Below are positions 41,651-49,913 of a DNA stretch of 64,000 nt, piece by piece (positions within the stretch are counted from its first letter, which is position 1; each line of letters opens with the position of its first letter). The notes under the pieces were generated by a model. That model was given only the letters and a program-made list of their open reading frames with translations, searched no databases and was not told where the DNA came from. Position numbers and translations under genes: made by a program. Origin of the DNA: JAOUEA01 sp963821935. Its GTDB lineage: Bacteria > Actinomycetota > UBA4738 > HRBIN12. The stretch spans positions 186,001 to 250,000 of the forward strand of contig CAWGFM010000005.1 of NCBI GenBank assembly GCA_963821935.1, in the 5' to 3' direction.

Positions 41651-42978
41651 CCGTCTCCTCGGCCCCGCGCGCGACCAACGGCCGTCGTCACACCGCTGCC
41701 CGAACGGCGGAGGAGAAGAAGCTGGTGCTCCTGTGCCAGCACTTCTACCCCGAGATGGTGTCGACGGGCATGCATATGACCGAGCTGGCAACGAGGTTGG
41801 CGGAGCTCGGCTGGCAGATCACGGTGCTCACCTCGAAACCGAGCTGGGGCACTGACGATCCCGACGGCGGCGCCGTGCCATCCGAGATGGTCTACCAGGG
41901 CGTCCGGATCGTGCGCGTTCCGACCCTGGGCAGCCAGAGCGGAGGTCTGATCTCCAAGACCGTCTCCGCCCTCTCGTTCGTGCCGGCCGTGGCGTGGGCA
42001 CTGTGGCGCAGGCGGGCCGACTACCGCAGCCTCGTGATCACGACGAACCCCCCCTTCGTGGGGGTGTTGGGTTGGGTCGTCTCCAGGGTGTTCCGGCGCC
42101 CCTATCTCGTCATCGTCTACGACGTGTTTCCCGAGTTCGCCATCAGCCTGGGTGTCCTGTCCGCCAACTCGCGGCTCGCTGCGCTGTGGAGGAGGACGAC
42201 CCGCATGATCTTGTGCGGAGCAGCGGCCACCGTGGTGATCGGCCGTGACATGGAGCAACTGATCCGGGCGAAGATGCCGGCGCACCTGCACCATCGCATC
42301 GTCCTCATCCCGAATTGGTCGGACGAGCGGCACGTCCGTCCGGTGCCGATCGCTACGAACACGTTCCGGCAGGAGTACGCGGGCGGCGCGTGCTTCCTCG
42401 TCCAGTACGCGGGACGCCTGGGCGACAAACACACCCTCGAACCCTTGATCGATGCCGCCCATCGGTTGCGTGATACGAACGTGCTCTTCCAGTTCGTCGG
42501 CGAAGGCGCCAAGAAGCCCACGCTCCAAGCCCTCGTCGAGCGGCACGGTGTGCACAATGTGCAGTTCCTGCCCTACCAGCCCATGCACCGCCTCGCGGAG
42601 ATGCTGTCCGCGGCGGACCTTTCGGTCGTGTGCCTCGAGCCGGGGCACACGGGCATCAGCGTGCCGAGCAAGGCCTACGGCGTGCTCGCGAGCGGCACAC
42701 CGATCATCGGCATCCTCGACCCCGTCGGTGAGATCGGCCAGATGATCACGGAGACCGGCTGCGGCGTGCTGGTCGGACCGAGCGGCGAGGAGATCGCAGC
42801 GCTCATCCAGGAACTGATGGCCGACGTGAGCAGGCGCACGGCCATGTCCGTGGCAGGGCGCGCCGCGTTCCTCGACAGGTACACACTGACGAAGGCGGCC
42901 ACCGCCTATGACGAGGTCCTGTCCTCGCTCTCCATCGGCGGGCCGGGCCGCTTCACCCAGCGAACCGCGGTCCGATGA
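41647..42978 (+). CDS. Glycosyltransferase family 4, WbuB-like
   Basis: 443 residues. A polar 22-residue leader precedes the N-lobe (KKLVLLCQHFYPEMVSTGMH), then LVITTNPPFVGVLGWVVSR and YLVIVYDVFPEFAISLG, both typical of WbuB-type enzymes. The C-lobe has FLVQYAGRLGDKHTLEPLIDA and LSVVCLEPGHTGISVPSK. These enzymes add amino sugars or deoxysugars to lipid-linked intermediates and sit at the membrane. ATGA overlap with the sulfotransferase upstream and the next one downstream. Confidence 0.9.
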   Translation: MTVSSAPRATNGRRHTAARTAEEKKLVLLCQHFYPEMVSTGMHMTELATRLAELGWQITVLTSKPSWGTDDPDGGAVPSEMVYQGVRIVRVPTLGSQSGGLISKTVSALSFVPAVAWALWRRRADYRSLVITTNPPFVGVLGWVVSRVFRRPYLVIVYDVFPEFAISLGVLSANSRLAALWRRTTRMILCGAAATVVIGRDMEQLIRAKMPAHLHHRIVLIPNWSDERHVRPVPIATNTFRQEYAGGACFLVQYAGRLGDKHTLEPLIDAAHRLRDTNVLFQFVGEGAKKPTLQALVERHGVHNVQFLPYQPMHRLAEMLSAADLSVVCLEPGHTGISVPSKAYGVLASGTPIIGILDPVGEIGQMITETGCGVLVGPSGEEIAALIQELMADVSRRTAMSVAGRAAFLDRYTLTKAATAYDEVLSSLSIGGPGRFTQRTAVR

Positions 42979-43802
42979 CGCTGCCCACCTTCGTGGGGAT
43001 CGGTGTGGCCCGGGGCGGGACGACCTGGCTCCACACGCTCTTGAGCGGCCATCCCCAGATCTCCATGCCGACGCGTCGGAAGGAGGTCCGGTACTTCGAC
43101 CGCAACCACGATCGTGGTCTGGATTGGTACGAGTCGTTCTTCTGTCCCTCCGCCGAAGCAGACCGGTATCGCGCGATCGGTGAGATCTCGCCTCAGTACC
43201 TCTACGCGGATGGATGCGCGGCACGCATCGCCGCATCGCTTCCGGAGGCCAAGCTGCTCGTGATCCTTCGGCATCCGGTCGATCGCGCGTACTCCCACTA
43301 CGGGTTCGTGGTCCAGAGACGCAACTACCAGGGGTCCTTCGAGGAGTTCATCGCCCGGAGACCGACGATGTTGGAGAAGGGGTTCTACAGCCGATATCTG
43401 GATCGGTTCCTCACTCACTTCGAACGAGAGCGGATCCTGACCCTCGTGTTCGAGGAGGCCATGAGCGACGGGGACGATGCCCGTGGAGCACTGTCGGCGT
43501 TCCTGGACGTTCCCGTCGCCGGTTTCCCCAGTTCGGTCGGCAGGGTCAACGCGAGCACGGTGCCGCGGTTCGGGTCGCTCTCGAACGTCGCGGTCATGAC
43601 CGGGCGACGTCTTCGCAAGACCCGACTGGACACTGTCGTCGATCTCGGTGGACGCCTTGGGATGCGGCGAGCGCTGAACAAGGGTTCACCGCTCCCACGG
43701 ATCGACGACGATCTCAGAGCAGCGCTGAGTGAGCGCTATGTCGACGAGTTCGACCAGCTGGATCGCCGTTTCGGGATCGACGTCAGCTCCTGGCGCGGCT
43801 GA
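42975..43802 (+). CDS. Sulfotransferase (6), heparan-sulfotransferase-like type
   Basis: 275 residues. The PAPS loop FVGIGVARGGTTWLHTLLSG starts at residue 6. It then has KEVRYFDRNHDRGLDWYESFF and the IGEISPQYLYA block, typical of the NDST/HS-3-OST-like class of bacterial sulfotransferases, and LLVILRHPVDRAYSHY as the 3'-phosphate motif. That class acts on polysaccharides, which supports a glycan acceptor here. The end overlaps the convergent, frameshifted sulfotransferase by 20 bases. Confidence 0.9.
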   Translation: MTLPTFVGIGVARGGTTWLHTLLSGHPQISMPTRRKEVRYFDRNHDRGLDWYESFFCPSAEADRYRAIGEISPQYLYADGCAARIAASLPEAKLLVILRHPVDRAYSHYGFVVQRRNYQGSFEEFIARRPTMLEKGFYSRYLDRFLTHFERERILTLVFEEAMSDGDDARGALSAFLDVPVAGFPSSVGRVNASTVPRFGSLSNVAVMTGRRLRKTRLDTVVDLGGRLGMRRALNKGSPLPRIDDDLRAALSERYVDEFDQLDRRFGIDVSSWRG

Positions 43803-44708
43803 CGTCGACGGGGTACTCGAAATGAGCGAGCTCGTCCCGGCAGATGTCGCCGATCATGTCGATCTGTCGCTCACTGAGGTTCGCCTGCCAGGGTGGCTGC
43901 TCCGATCTGCTGTCTGGGTCGACGATGCGCGGCGCCGTCCTGGCGAGGTGCTCGGAGAAGCGATGGTCCTCACCGTCTGCTCCCGCGAACGCGATGCATC
44001 CGTACGCCGCCCCGATCGGGTCTCTCACCACGTCTTCGTATCGCAGCACCAAGAGGTCTTCCTTCGGCAGCTCATCGCCCTTGTCGGTGAGGTTGTTGAT
44101 CAGGGTTTTCCACTGGAGGGCGGCAAGAGCGACGAACGAGTGGCCGTGCCGGGCCAGCGTGTCGAGACCCTCCTCGCCCAACGATCCCCAGCGTGACTGG
44201 CTCACGCCCCCCATCCGTCCCACCACGGCATCGTGGTGTAGGAGTAGGCGACCGGGCGAGCATCGCGGACGATGTGGATGAAACGCGCGTCGGGGAAGAT
44301 CGCCTTGATGAACTCGATGCGCGACCACCCCGTGAACTTCGTGATGAACCGCTCTTTCCGCTGGTGCCTGCAGATGCCGTCGACCGTGTCGCGGAACGAC
44401 CGCCTCGCGCCGGGCGTGACGTCGTCGGCGACCAGGTCACGGAAGGGCTCGGCGAATCCTGCGAAGCACCGGTTCCACTGACGATAGTTCTCCGCATGCT
44501 TCGGGGTGAATCGGGAGAACTTCAGCCGGTCGCCCACGACGGGAAGCTCGACCGCTCGCGAGAGCGACGCCGCCCGATCAGACCGAGGCCCACGGGCCGT
44601 GTATTGCGACGGCCACGCGAAGGCGGGGTGATACGCGATGAGATCCATGAGGGTCGTCGACCCGCAGCGACCCGTTCCGATCACGAAGATTGGGCACTCG
44701 ATGGTCAC
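43783..44708 (-). pseudogene. Sulfotransferase (7), one-base frameshift
   Basis: Two frames together give a 308-residue sulfotransferase. The first has the PAPS loop CPIFVIGTGRCGSTTLMDL and FIHIVRDARPVAYSYTT; it stops at 44202 after WWDGWGA. The second continues with GVSQSRWGSLGEEGLD and a normal C-terminus ending VDVSRARS. Adding one C to the run of six at 44207-44212 (one G in the minus-strand run) joins them as WDGWGGVSQS. Start is taken as the GTG at 44708, near the first beta strand; a TTG at 44792 would add 28 unlikely residues. A homopolymer error or a true slipped-strand mutation are both possible. Confidence 0.85.
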
Positions 44709-44851
44709 GGTGGTGCGCACGCTAGCAACGACGTGTGCGGAAGCAGCCAGCCAAACGCAGGGCTGTTCGTACGTCGTTGCAGCGTAGGGCAAGATACGCG
44801 CATCGTCGGTCGAGACGCCGACGTGACGACCCTAGCTTGGTGTCAGGTCAC

Positions 44852-44881
44852 GAGCCCCCGCCCTCCGTGGGCGGTGGGCTC
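44852..44881 (+). promoter_or_regulatory. Strong leader hairpin before the sugar transferase
   Basis: GAGCCC-CCGCCC (44852-44863) pairs with GGGCGG (44869-44874) and GGGCTC (44876-44881), a 12-bp GC stem with one bulged T and a 5-base loop. It ends 23 bases before the ATG and leaves the GAGGGG ribosome site free. A TAGCTT hexamer at 44833-44838 would start transcription just upstream. No T tract follows, so an mRNA-stabilising or regulatory 5' structure is more likely than a terminator. Confidence 0.5.
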
Positions 44882-44904
44882 GCCCGACGACGAGCGAGGG
44901 GCGC

Positions 44905-45645
44905 ATGCAGCAGCCGGGGTCCTCTACACCCATCGGCACGTTCTCGGTCCCGGCCGACGGTCTCTCCGCGGTCGGTGCCGACACCGCAGCGATGTCCGAG
45001 GCCGCGCTGTCGTCGCCCCTCGGACGGTCGTGGACGGCGAGGGCCCTGAAGCGAGCGATGGATATGGTGGGATCCGCCGTGGCGCTGGTCGTCCTGGCTC
45101 CGCTGCTGCTCGTGCTCGCGATCGCGCTGACGTTCGAGACGGGCGGGCATCCGATCTTCGTGCAGCGACGTGTCGGCCGGTCGGGTTCACCCTTCCCGAT
45201 CTTCAAGTTCCGCACGATGTTCTCCGGCGCGGACTCGCAGTTGCAGAGCCGCCTCCAGGATGACGAAGCTCTCGCACGTGAATGGGCGGCGCTGCGGAAG
45301 CTTCGCGATGACCCGCGTGTCACCCGGTTGGGACGCTTCCTCAGGAGATACAGCGTCGATGAGCTTCCGCAGTTCGTGAACGTGCTGCTCGGGCACATGA
45401 GCCTCGTGGGCCCTCGCCCGGTGGTGGAGGAAGAGTTGTCGCTCTTCGGGAACCGACTGCCTGCCGTGCTCACCGTGCGTCCGGGATTGACCGGCCTGTG
45501 GGGCATCAGCGGCAGGAACGACCTCGGCTACGAAGAGCGCGTGGAGCTCGAGGAACGGTACGTGCGCACGTGGACGCTGGGGCTCGACATCTCGATCCTG
45601 CTCAGGACGATCCCTCGAGTCGTCGGGGGCCGGGGCGCCTGCTGA
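44905..45645 (+). CDS. Priming sugar-phosphate transferase (short bacterial-transferase type)
   Basis: 246 residues: a polar N-terminus, one membrane helix (KRAMDMVGSAVALVVLAPLL at about 49-68), then the catalytic domain with FVQRRVGRSGSPFPIFKFRTM, RRYSVDELPQFVNVLLGHMS, LVGPRPVV and VRPGLTGLWGISGRND. It lacks the extra N-terminal membrane domain of WbaP/CpsE proteins. It attaches the first sugar phosphate to undecaprenyl phosphate and so starts each repeat unit. The ATG has GAGGGG 5 bases upstream. The 3' end overlaps the convergent regulator gene by 44 bases. Confidence 0.93.
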   Translation: MQQPGSSTPIGTFSVPADGLSAVGADTAAMSEAALSSPLGRSWTARALKRAMDMVGSAVALVVLAPLLLVLAIALTFETGGHPIFVQRRVGRSGSPFPIFKFRTMFSGADSQLQSRLQDDEALAREWAALRKLRDDPRVTRLGRFLRRYSVDELPQFVNVLLGHMSLVGPRPVVEEELSLFGNRLPAVLTVRPGLTGLWGISGRNDLGYEERVELEERYVRTWTLGLDISILLRTIPRVVGGRGAC

Positions 45646-46345
45646 GATCGTCATCGGCGGGAGCCTGCACGGCTCGGATCCTTCGAACGACAGCCGGATC
45701 GCGGGCGAACGCTGCCGCCTGCAGCTGCGACCGCACCCCGAGCTTGGCACGGATGTTGTGCACGTGCGTCCTCGCGGTGTGAGGACTGATGACGAGCGTG
45801 TCCGCGATGGCGTCCTTGTGGTGGCCTTCGCCGAGCAACGAGAGCACCTCGCGCTCGCGAGGGGTCAGGCTCGAGAGCTTCTCGAGCGCCTCGTCGCGCT
45901 GGGCTCTCTGTCCCACGAGTGAGGCGAGCAGCGGACCCAGCATCCGCGGCGGGATGACCACTTCCCCGCGGCACACGCTCCTCGTCGCATCGAGCAGATC
46001 CCAGATCGACGCGCTCTTCGACAGGTACCCACTCGCTCCCGCTTCCATTGCGCCGACCAGGGGATCGACTTCCTCGGTGGCCGTGATCACGAGGACCTTG
46101 CACGACGGGGTGCGGGCCTTGATGCGCGCGACGAAGGACGGCAGCTCGGATCCGATGAGGTCGGCGTCGACCAGGGCGACGTCGGGATCCGTGCGGGCGG
46201 CGTCCTCGACGGCCTGTCGCGAATCGGCGGTCTCGGCGACGACCTCGAGGTCGGTTTCCGCCTCGAACACACCCTGGACGGAGTGCCTGAACAGTGACCC
46301 CCCGTCGAACAAGAGGACGCGCGAAGGCGTCGCTGGCTGCTGCAT
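45602..46345 (-). CDS. LuxR-type response regulator with partly degenerate receiver
   Basis: 247 residues from the ATG at 46345 with GAGGAA upstream. Receiver domain: the phospho-acceptor Asp60 is present (DPDVALVDADLIG) and the Lys of GYLSKS is kept, but the acid pair near the N-terminus is FDGG where DD is usual, so Mg2+ binding may be weak. The C-terminal LuxR helix-turn-helix is intact (LTPREREVLSLLGEGHHKDA, then ISPHTARTHVHNIRAKLGV). No kinase gene is adjacent; the nearest is at 49910. It converges on the priming transferase and may control the polysaccharide genes. Confidence 0.9.
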   Translation of the reverse strand: MQQPATPSRVLLFDGGSLFRHSVQGVFEAETDLEVVAETADSRQAVEDAARTDPDVALVDADLIGSELPSFVARIKARTPSCKVLVITATEEVDPLVGAMEAGASGYLSKSASIWDLLDATRSVCRGEVVIPPRMLGPLLASLVGQRAQRDEALEKLSSLTPREREVLSLLGEGHHKDAIADTLVISPHTARTHVHNIRAKLGVRSQLQAAAFARDPAVVRRIRAVQAPADDDLSRRPGPRRLEGSS

Positions 46346-46581
46346 CGTCCGTTTCCTCGTGCTTCCTCGAGACGACCGGGCCGACCGAACGCTACCCGCG
46401 AGCACGGGAGGACACACCCGGCACTCGGCGTACGAGTCCTACTGCGGCGTCTCGACGACGGTGCTGCCTCGGAAGCGTCCGCGCGCTCGTTCGTCGACGC
46501 AGGCCCAGGACGGCAGGGCGTAGGGAACGTACGTAATTCTGAGGTGGAGATGTTGTCCGCGAGCGCACACGATGAGAAGCG
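46346..46581. other. Divergent intergenic region between regulator and exported protein
   Basis: 236 bp with no supported gene. It holds the 8-base palindrome ACGTACGT at 46527-46534, directly followed by AATTCT, an AT-rich stretch that could be a plus-strand -10 region. No convincing -35 box was found. Confidence 0.4.
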
Positions 46582-48402
46582 ATGCACATCCATGGCAGCG
46601 TGCCTGCGCACCGACGCGTCCATGGACGCTCTCGACCGCGTGGGAGGCCGATCCTCATCACGGTCGCCGGGCTGATGTGTGCGCTCCTGACTCCGACGGC
46701 CTTCGATCCTCCGCATGCGTCGGCAGACACCGTGACCGCCGTGCTCGAACGCACGGTGCTGCTCTCGAACCTGAGTCCCCCCAGTCCCGATCCCTCAGGC
46801 GTCGCCTGGGATCCAGGTGCCAACCGGTTCGTCGTGTCGGACTCCGAGGTCGAGGAGATGGCGATCTTCCAGGATGCGAACCTGTTCGAGCTTGATCTGC
46901 AAGGCAACCTCACCGGCACGGGTGATGTGACCGGACCCGCTCCAGGGTTCTCCAACGAGCCCACCGGGCTGTCGTTCGATCCCGTCAGCGGACACCTCTT
47001 CATCAGCGATGACGTCAAACGCAAGGTCTTCCAGGTGCAGCAGGGGGCCGACGGCGACTTCGGGACCGCCGACGACACGGTGGTCAGCTCGTTCGACACC
47101 GCACCCGTCGGATGCAACGACCCCGAGGACGTTGCGCTCGACACCAGCTCTGGCCACCTGTTCGTGGCGGACGGCTCGGGCCGTGAGATCTGTCGAGTCT
47201 CCCCAGGCAGCAACGGTGTGTTCGACGGCATCGCTCCCGCCGGCGACGACATCGCCGTCAACCACTTCGACACCGCCCAGTACGGAGCCATGGGTTCTGA
47301 GGGTCTCGCGTACGACGCAGCTCGCAACACGCTCCTGATCGCCGATCCGAAATCGAAGCGGATCTTCGAGACTACGAGGGAAGGGGTCTTGCTGAACACG
47401 ATCGACCTCTCCGTCGCGAACCCTCGTCATGCCGAGGACGTCGTGCTGGCTCCCTCGGTGGCGTTCCCAGGCGAGATGGGCATGTACGTGGTCGCCCGTG
47501 GCGTGGACAACAACGCAGACCCGAACGAGAACGACGGCAAGCTGCACGAGCTGTCCGTCACCCTGCCATCCGTCGGCAACGACGGCCCGGTCGCCGATGC
47601 GGGGCCGGATCGAACCGGGACGATGCCTGACGCCGTGGCCCTGGCCGGTTCCGTCTCCGATGACGGGATCCCGGAAGGCGGGACGCTCACATCGCTGTGG
47701 ACCCAGACCTCCGGACCCGGCACCGCCATGTTCACGTCCAGCACGTCTCCGACGACCGACGTGACCTTCTCGGCGCCGGGCGAGTACGTCCTTCGCCTGA
47801 CCGCCGACGACTCGGAGCTCCAGGGCTTCGACGAAACCACGGTGACGGTGAACGCGGGGAGCACCACCGTCCTGGACATCCCGGTGATCGCGAGCTCGGA
47901 TGACGCCGAAGAGGCGGCATCGGGCGACATCAACCGGCTCAGCGGCGACCTCGCGATGGCCTTGCACACCACCCCCCAGACCGTGGGGCTCCGTTTCCAA
48001 AGCGTCACCATCCCTCAGGGAGCCACGGTCCTCAGCTCCTACGTCCAGTTCCGGGCCGACGAGAAGAGCTCCACCGTGGTGACACTCACGATCGAAGGGC
48101 AGTCCGCGGACTCGGCCGGCACCTTCACCGGTGCCAAGTTCGGCATCTCGAGTCGTCCGCGCACTGCGGCGGACGTGACGTGGACGCCTGAGGCATGGAC
48201 CACGATCGGCGAGCGAGGCCCCAAGCAGCGGACCGCCGATCTCTCACCGGTGCTCCAGGAGATCGTCGATCGACCGGGATGGAACGGCACGTCGCTCGTG
48301 CTCATCGTCACCGGCAACGGAGTGGGGAAGCGCACAGCGGAGTCGTTCAACGCGGGCGCTTCGCTCGCTCCCACGCTCCACGTCGAATACACGCTCGGCT
48401 GA
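46582..48402 (+). CDS. Exported propeller-like protein with PKD-like and DNRLRE-type domains
   Basis: 606 residues. A signal peptide (helix about 24-40, cut near ASA) is followed by about 290 residues of repeated GVAWDPGANRFVVSD / GLSFDPVSGHLFISDD / VALDTSSGHLFVADGSG units, which look like the blades of a six-bladed NHL/YncE-type propeller. Then comes a PKD-like beta-sandwich (PVADAGPDRTGTMPDAVALAG) and a C-terminal domain (VGLRFQSVTIPQGATVLSSY, DLSPVLQEIVDRPGW, FNAGASLAPTLHVEY), typical of surface DNRLRE/CBM96-like modules. A sugar- or surface-binding role outside the cell is likely. It sits between two response regulator genes. Confidence 0.8.
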   Translation: MHIHGSVPAHRRVHGRSRPRGRPILITVAGLMCALLTPTAFDPPHASADTVTAVLERTVLLSNLSPPSPDPSGVAWDPGANRFVVSDSEVEEMAIFQDANLFELDLQGNLTGTGDVTGPAPGFSNEPTGLSFDPVSGHLFISDDVKRKVFQVQQGADGDFGTADDTVVSSFDTAPVGCNDPEDVALDTSSGHLFVADGSGREICRVSPGSNGVFDGIAPAGDDIAVNHFDTAQYGAMGSEGLAYDAARNTLLIADPKSKRIFETTREGVLLNTIDLSVANPRHAEDVVLAPSVAFPGEMGMYVVARGVDNNADPNENDGKLHELSVTLPSVGNDGPVADAGPDRTGTMPDAVALAGSVSDDGIPEGGTLTSLWTQTSGPGTAMFTSSTSPTTDVTFSAPGEYVLRLTADDSELQGFDETTVTVNAGSTTVLDIPVIASSDDAEEAASGDINRLSGDLAMALHTTPQTVGLRFQSVTIPQGATVLSSYVQFRADEKSSTVVTLTIEGQSADSAGTFTGAKFGISSRPRTAADVTWTPEAWTTIGERGPKQRTADLSPVLQEIVDRPGWNGTSLVLIVTGNGVGKRTAESFNAGASLAPTLHVEYTLG

Positions 48403-48423
48403 CGTCGGCGATCGATCAGACGA

Positions 48424-49134
48424 TCAAACGACCGAGCCGCCGATCATCCCTCCAGCGTGGCGAGGAAGTTCGTTCACGATGCCGGACTGGGTCGCCAACA
48501 TCGCTGCTTCGAGCCGCGAATGCACCCCCAGCTTCCTGATGACGCGCTGGATGTGCGTCCTGGCGGTGTGAGGACTGATCACGAGGGCGTGACCGATCTC
48601 GTCGTTGCCCGCTCCATCGACCAGCAAGGCCAACACCTCTTGCTCGCGGCTGCTGAGTCTCGAGAGCAGGCGCAACGCCTCGCTCTGTTCACGACGGCGA
48701 GAGAAGAAGCCATCGAACAGGCCTCCCAGCATGTTGGGCGGCACCAAGGTATCGCCGCGATGCACAGCTCGGATCCCGGCGGTGAGCTCCGACATCTGGA
48801 TGTCCTTGGTGAGGTAGCCCGCCGCTCCCGCTTCGATGGCCTTGTGCAGGATCTGAGGATCGCCTTCGTCGGTGAGCACGATCACGCGACATGAGGGAAG
48901 GCGATCCCGGAGAGCGGCCGTGGCCGCCAGGCCTTCCAATCGCGGCGGCCGAGCCGGCAGCAATGCCACATCCGGGCGCACTCGCTCCGCTTCCGAGATG
49001 GCATCGATCCCGGTGTGCGCCTCGGCGACGACGATGAGATCGGCTTCTCGTTCGAGGACGATCCGAACCGCCTGGCGGAACAGGGCTTGCTCACCAGCCA
49101 CGAGCACGCGGATGGCCTCGACCGCTTCGTCCAC
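48424..49134 (-). CDS. LuxR-type regulator with receiver lacking the phospho-acceptor Asp
   Basis: 236 residues. The receiver fold is clear (IRVLVAGEQALFRQAVRIVL, VIVLTDEGD, AGAAGYLTKDIQ), but the phospho-acceptor position is Pro60 (RPDVALLPARPP) and the acid pair is reduced to Gly-Glu. Normal phosphorylation is therefore impossible. The LuxR helix-turn-helix is intact (LSSREQEVLALL, ISPHTARTHIQRVIRKLGV). It is a pseudo-receiver regulator that may bind a ligand or act by dimerisation with a normal regulator. It is closely similar to the regulator at 45602, so the two probably arose by duplication. Confidence 0.9.
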   Translation of the reverse strand: MDEAVEAIRVLVAGEQALFRQAVRIVLEREADLIVVAEAHTGIDAISEAERVRPDVALLPARPPRLEGLAATAALRDRLPSCRVIVLTDEGDPQILHKAIEAGAAGYLTKDIQMSELTAGIRAVHRGDTLVPPNMLGGLFDGFFSRRREQSEALRLLSRLSSREQEVLALLVDGAGNDEIGHALVISPHTARTHIQRVIRKLGVHSRLEAAMLATQSGIVNELPRHAGGMIGGSVV

Positions 49135-49253
49135 TCCACCCCCCCTTCGCCGACGCAGGAAACCGGCCTCACGCTAACCAACGGACGTACGCTGCACACC
49201 GCCCGCGTGACGTAGCTCGACTACGCAGGTTGGGCCAGACCTCCTCCGGCTGG

Positions 49254-49913
49254 TCAGGCCGACACCCCGGATCCACGACCGGGATCGACCAGATCGTGAC
49301 GCACGGCGAACGCCGCGGCTTCCAGGCGCGAATGGACCTGGAGCTTCGTCAGGACGCTCTGGACGTGCGTGCGAACCGTGTTCACGCTGATCCGCAGTTC
49401 CTCCGCGATGGCACGGCTTCCGAGGCCTGCGACCAGGAGCTCCAGGATCTCGCGCTCCCGGGTCGTGAGACCACCTGCGAGCAGACTCGCGGACACGCCA
49501 CTTCGGAACGACGTGGGCGTGTGCGTTGGCCGGATGACCATCGATCGACCATCGATGGCTCCCTGGATCGCCTCGACGACGGTGGGGAGGCGGGTCTCCT
49601 TCGGAAGGAAGCCCCGGAATCCTGCTTCCACCGCCTCGGTCGCGGCACGAGGGTCGGTGGACGCGCTCAGCGCCAGCACGATGGTCTCGGGGTGCAGCGC
49701 GAGGATCCTGCGCCCGACATCGATGCCGTCCCCGTCCGGCAGAGCAAGGTCGAGCAGCACCACGTCGGGATCCTCCTCGGCCGCCATCTCGACGGCCTCG
49801 GCCGCGGTGCCGACCGGTCCGACGACGCTGGCACCCAGCTGTTCCAACGCATACGCCACCACGTCGGCGAACAACCGATGGTCGTCGACGATCAGGATCG
49901 TCGTCCCGATCAC
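49254..49913 (-). CDS. LuxR-type response regulator, partner of the GAF histidine kinase
   Basis: 219 residues from the GTG at 49913, which overlaps the kinase stop by 4 bases. The receiver is complete: Asp10-Asp11 (LIVDDHRLF), phospho-acceptor Asp55 (VVLLDLALPDGDG), Ser/Thr in LALSAST and Lys in GFLPKET. The C-terminal LuxR domain has LTTREREILELLVAGLGSRA and ISVNTVRTHVQSVLTKLQV. It should be phosphorylated by the kinase upstream. Targets are unknown; the polysaccharide operons are nearby candidates. Confidence 0.93.
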   Translation of the reverse strand: MIGTTILIVDDHRLFADVVAYALEQLGASVVGPVGTAAEAVEMAAEEDPDVVLLDLALPDGDGIDVGRRILALHPETIVLALSASTDPRAATEAVEAGFRGFLPKETRLPTVVEAIQGAIDGRSMVIRPTHTPTSFRSGVSASLLAGGLTTREREILELLVAGLGSRAIAEELRISVNTVRTHVQSVLTKLQVHSRLEAAAFAVRHDLVDPGRGSGVSA

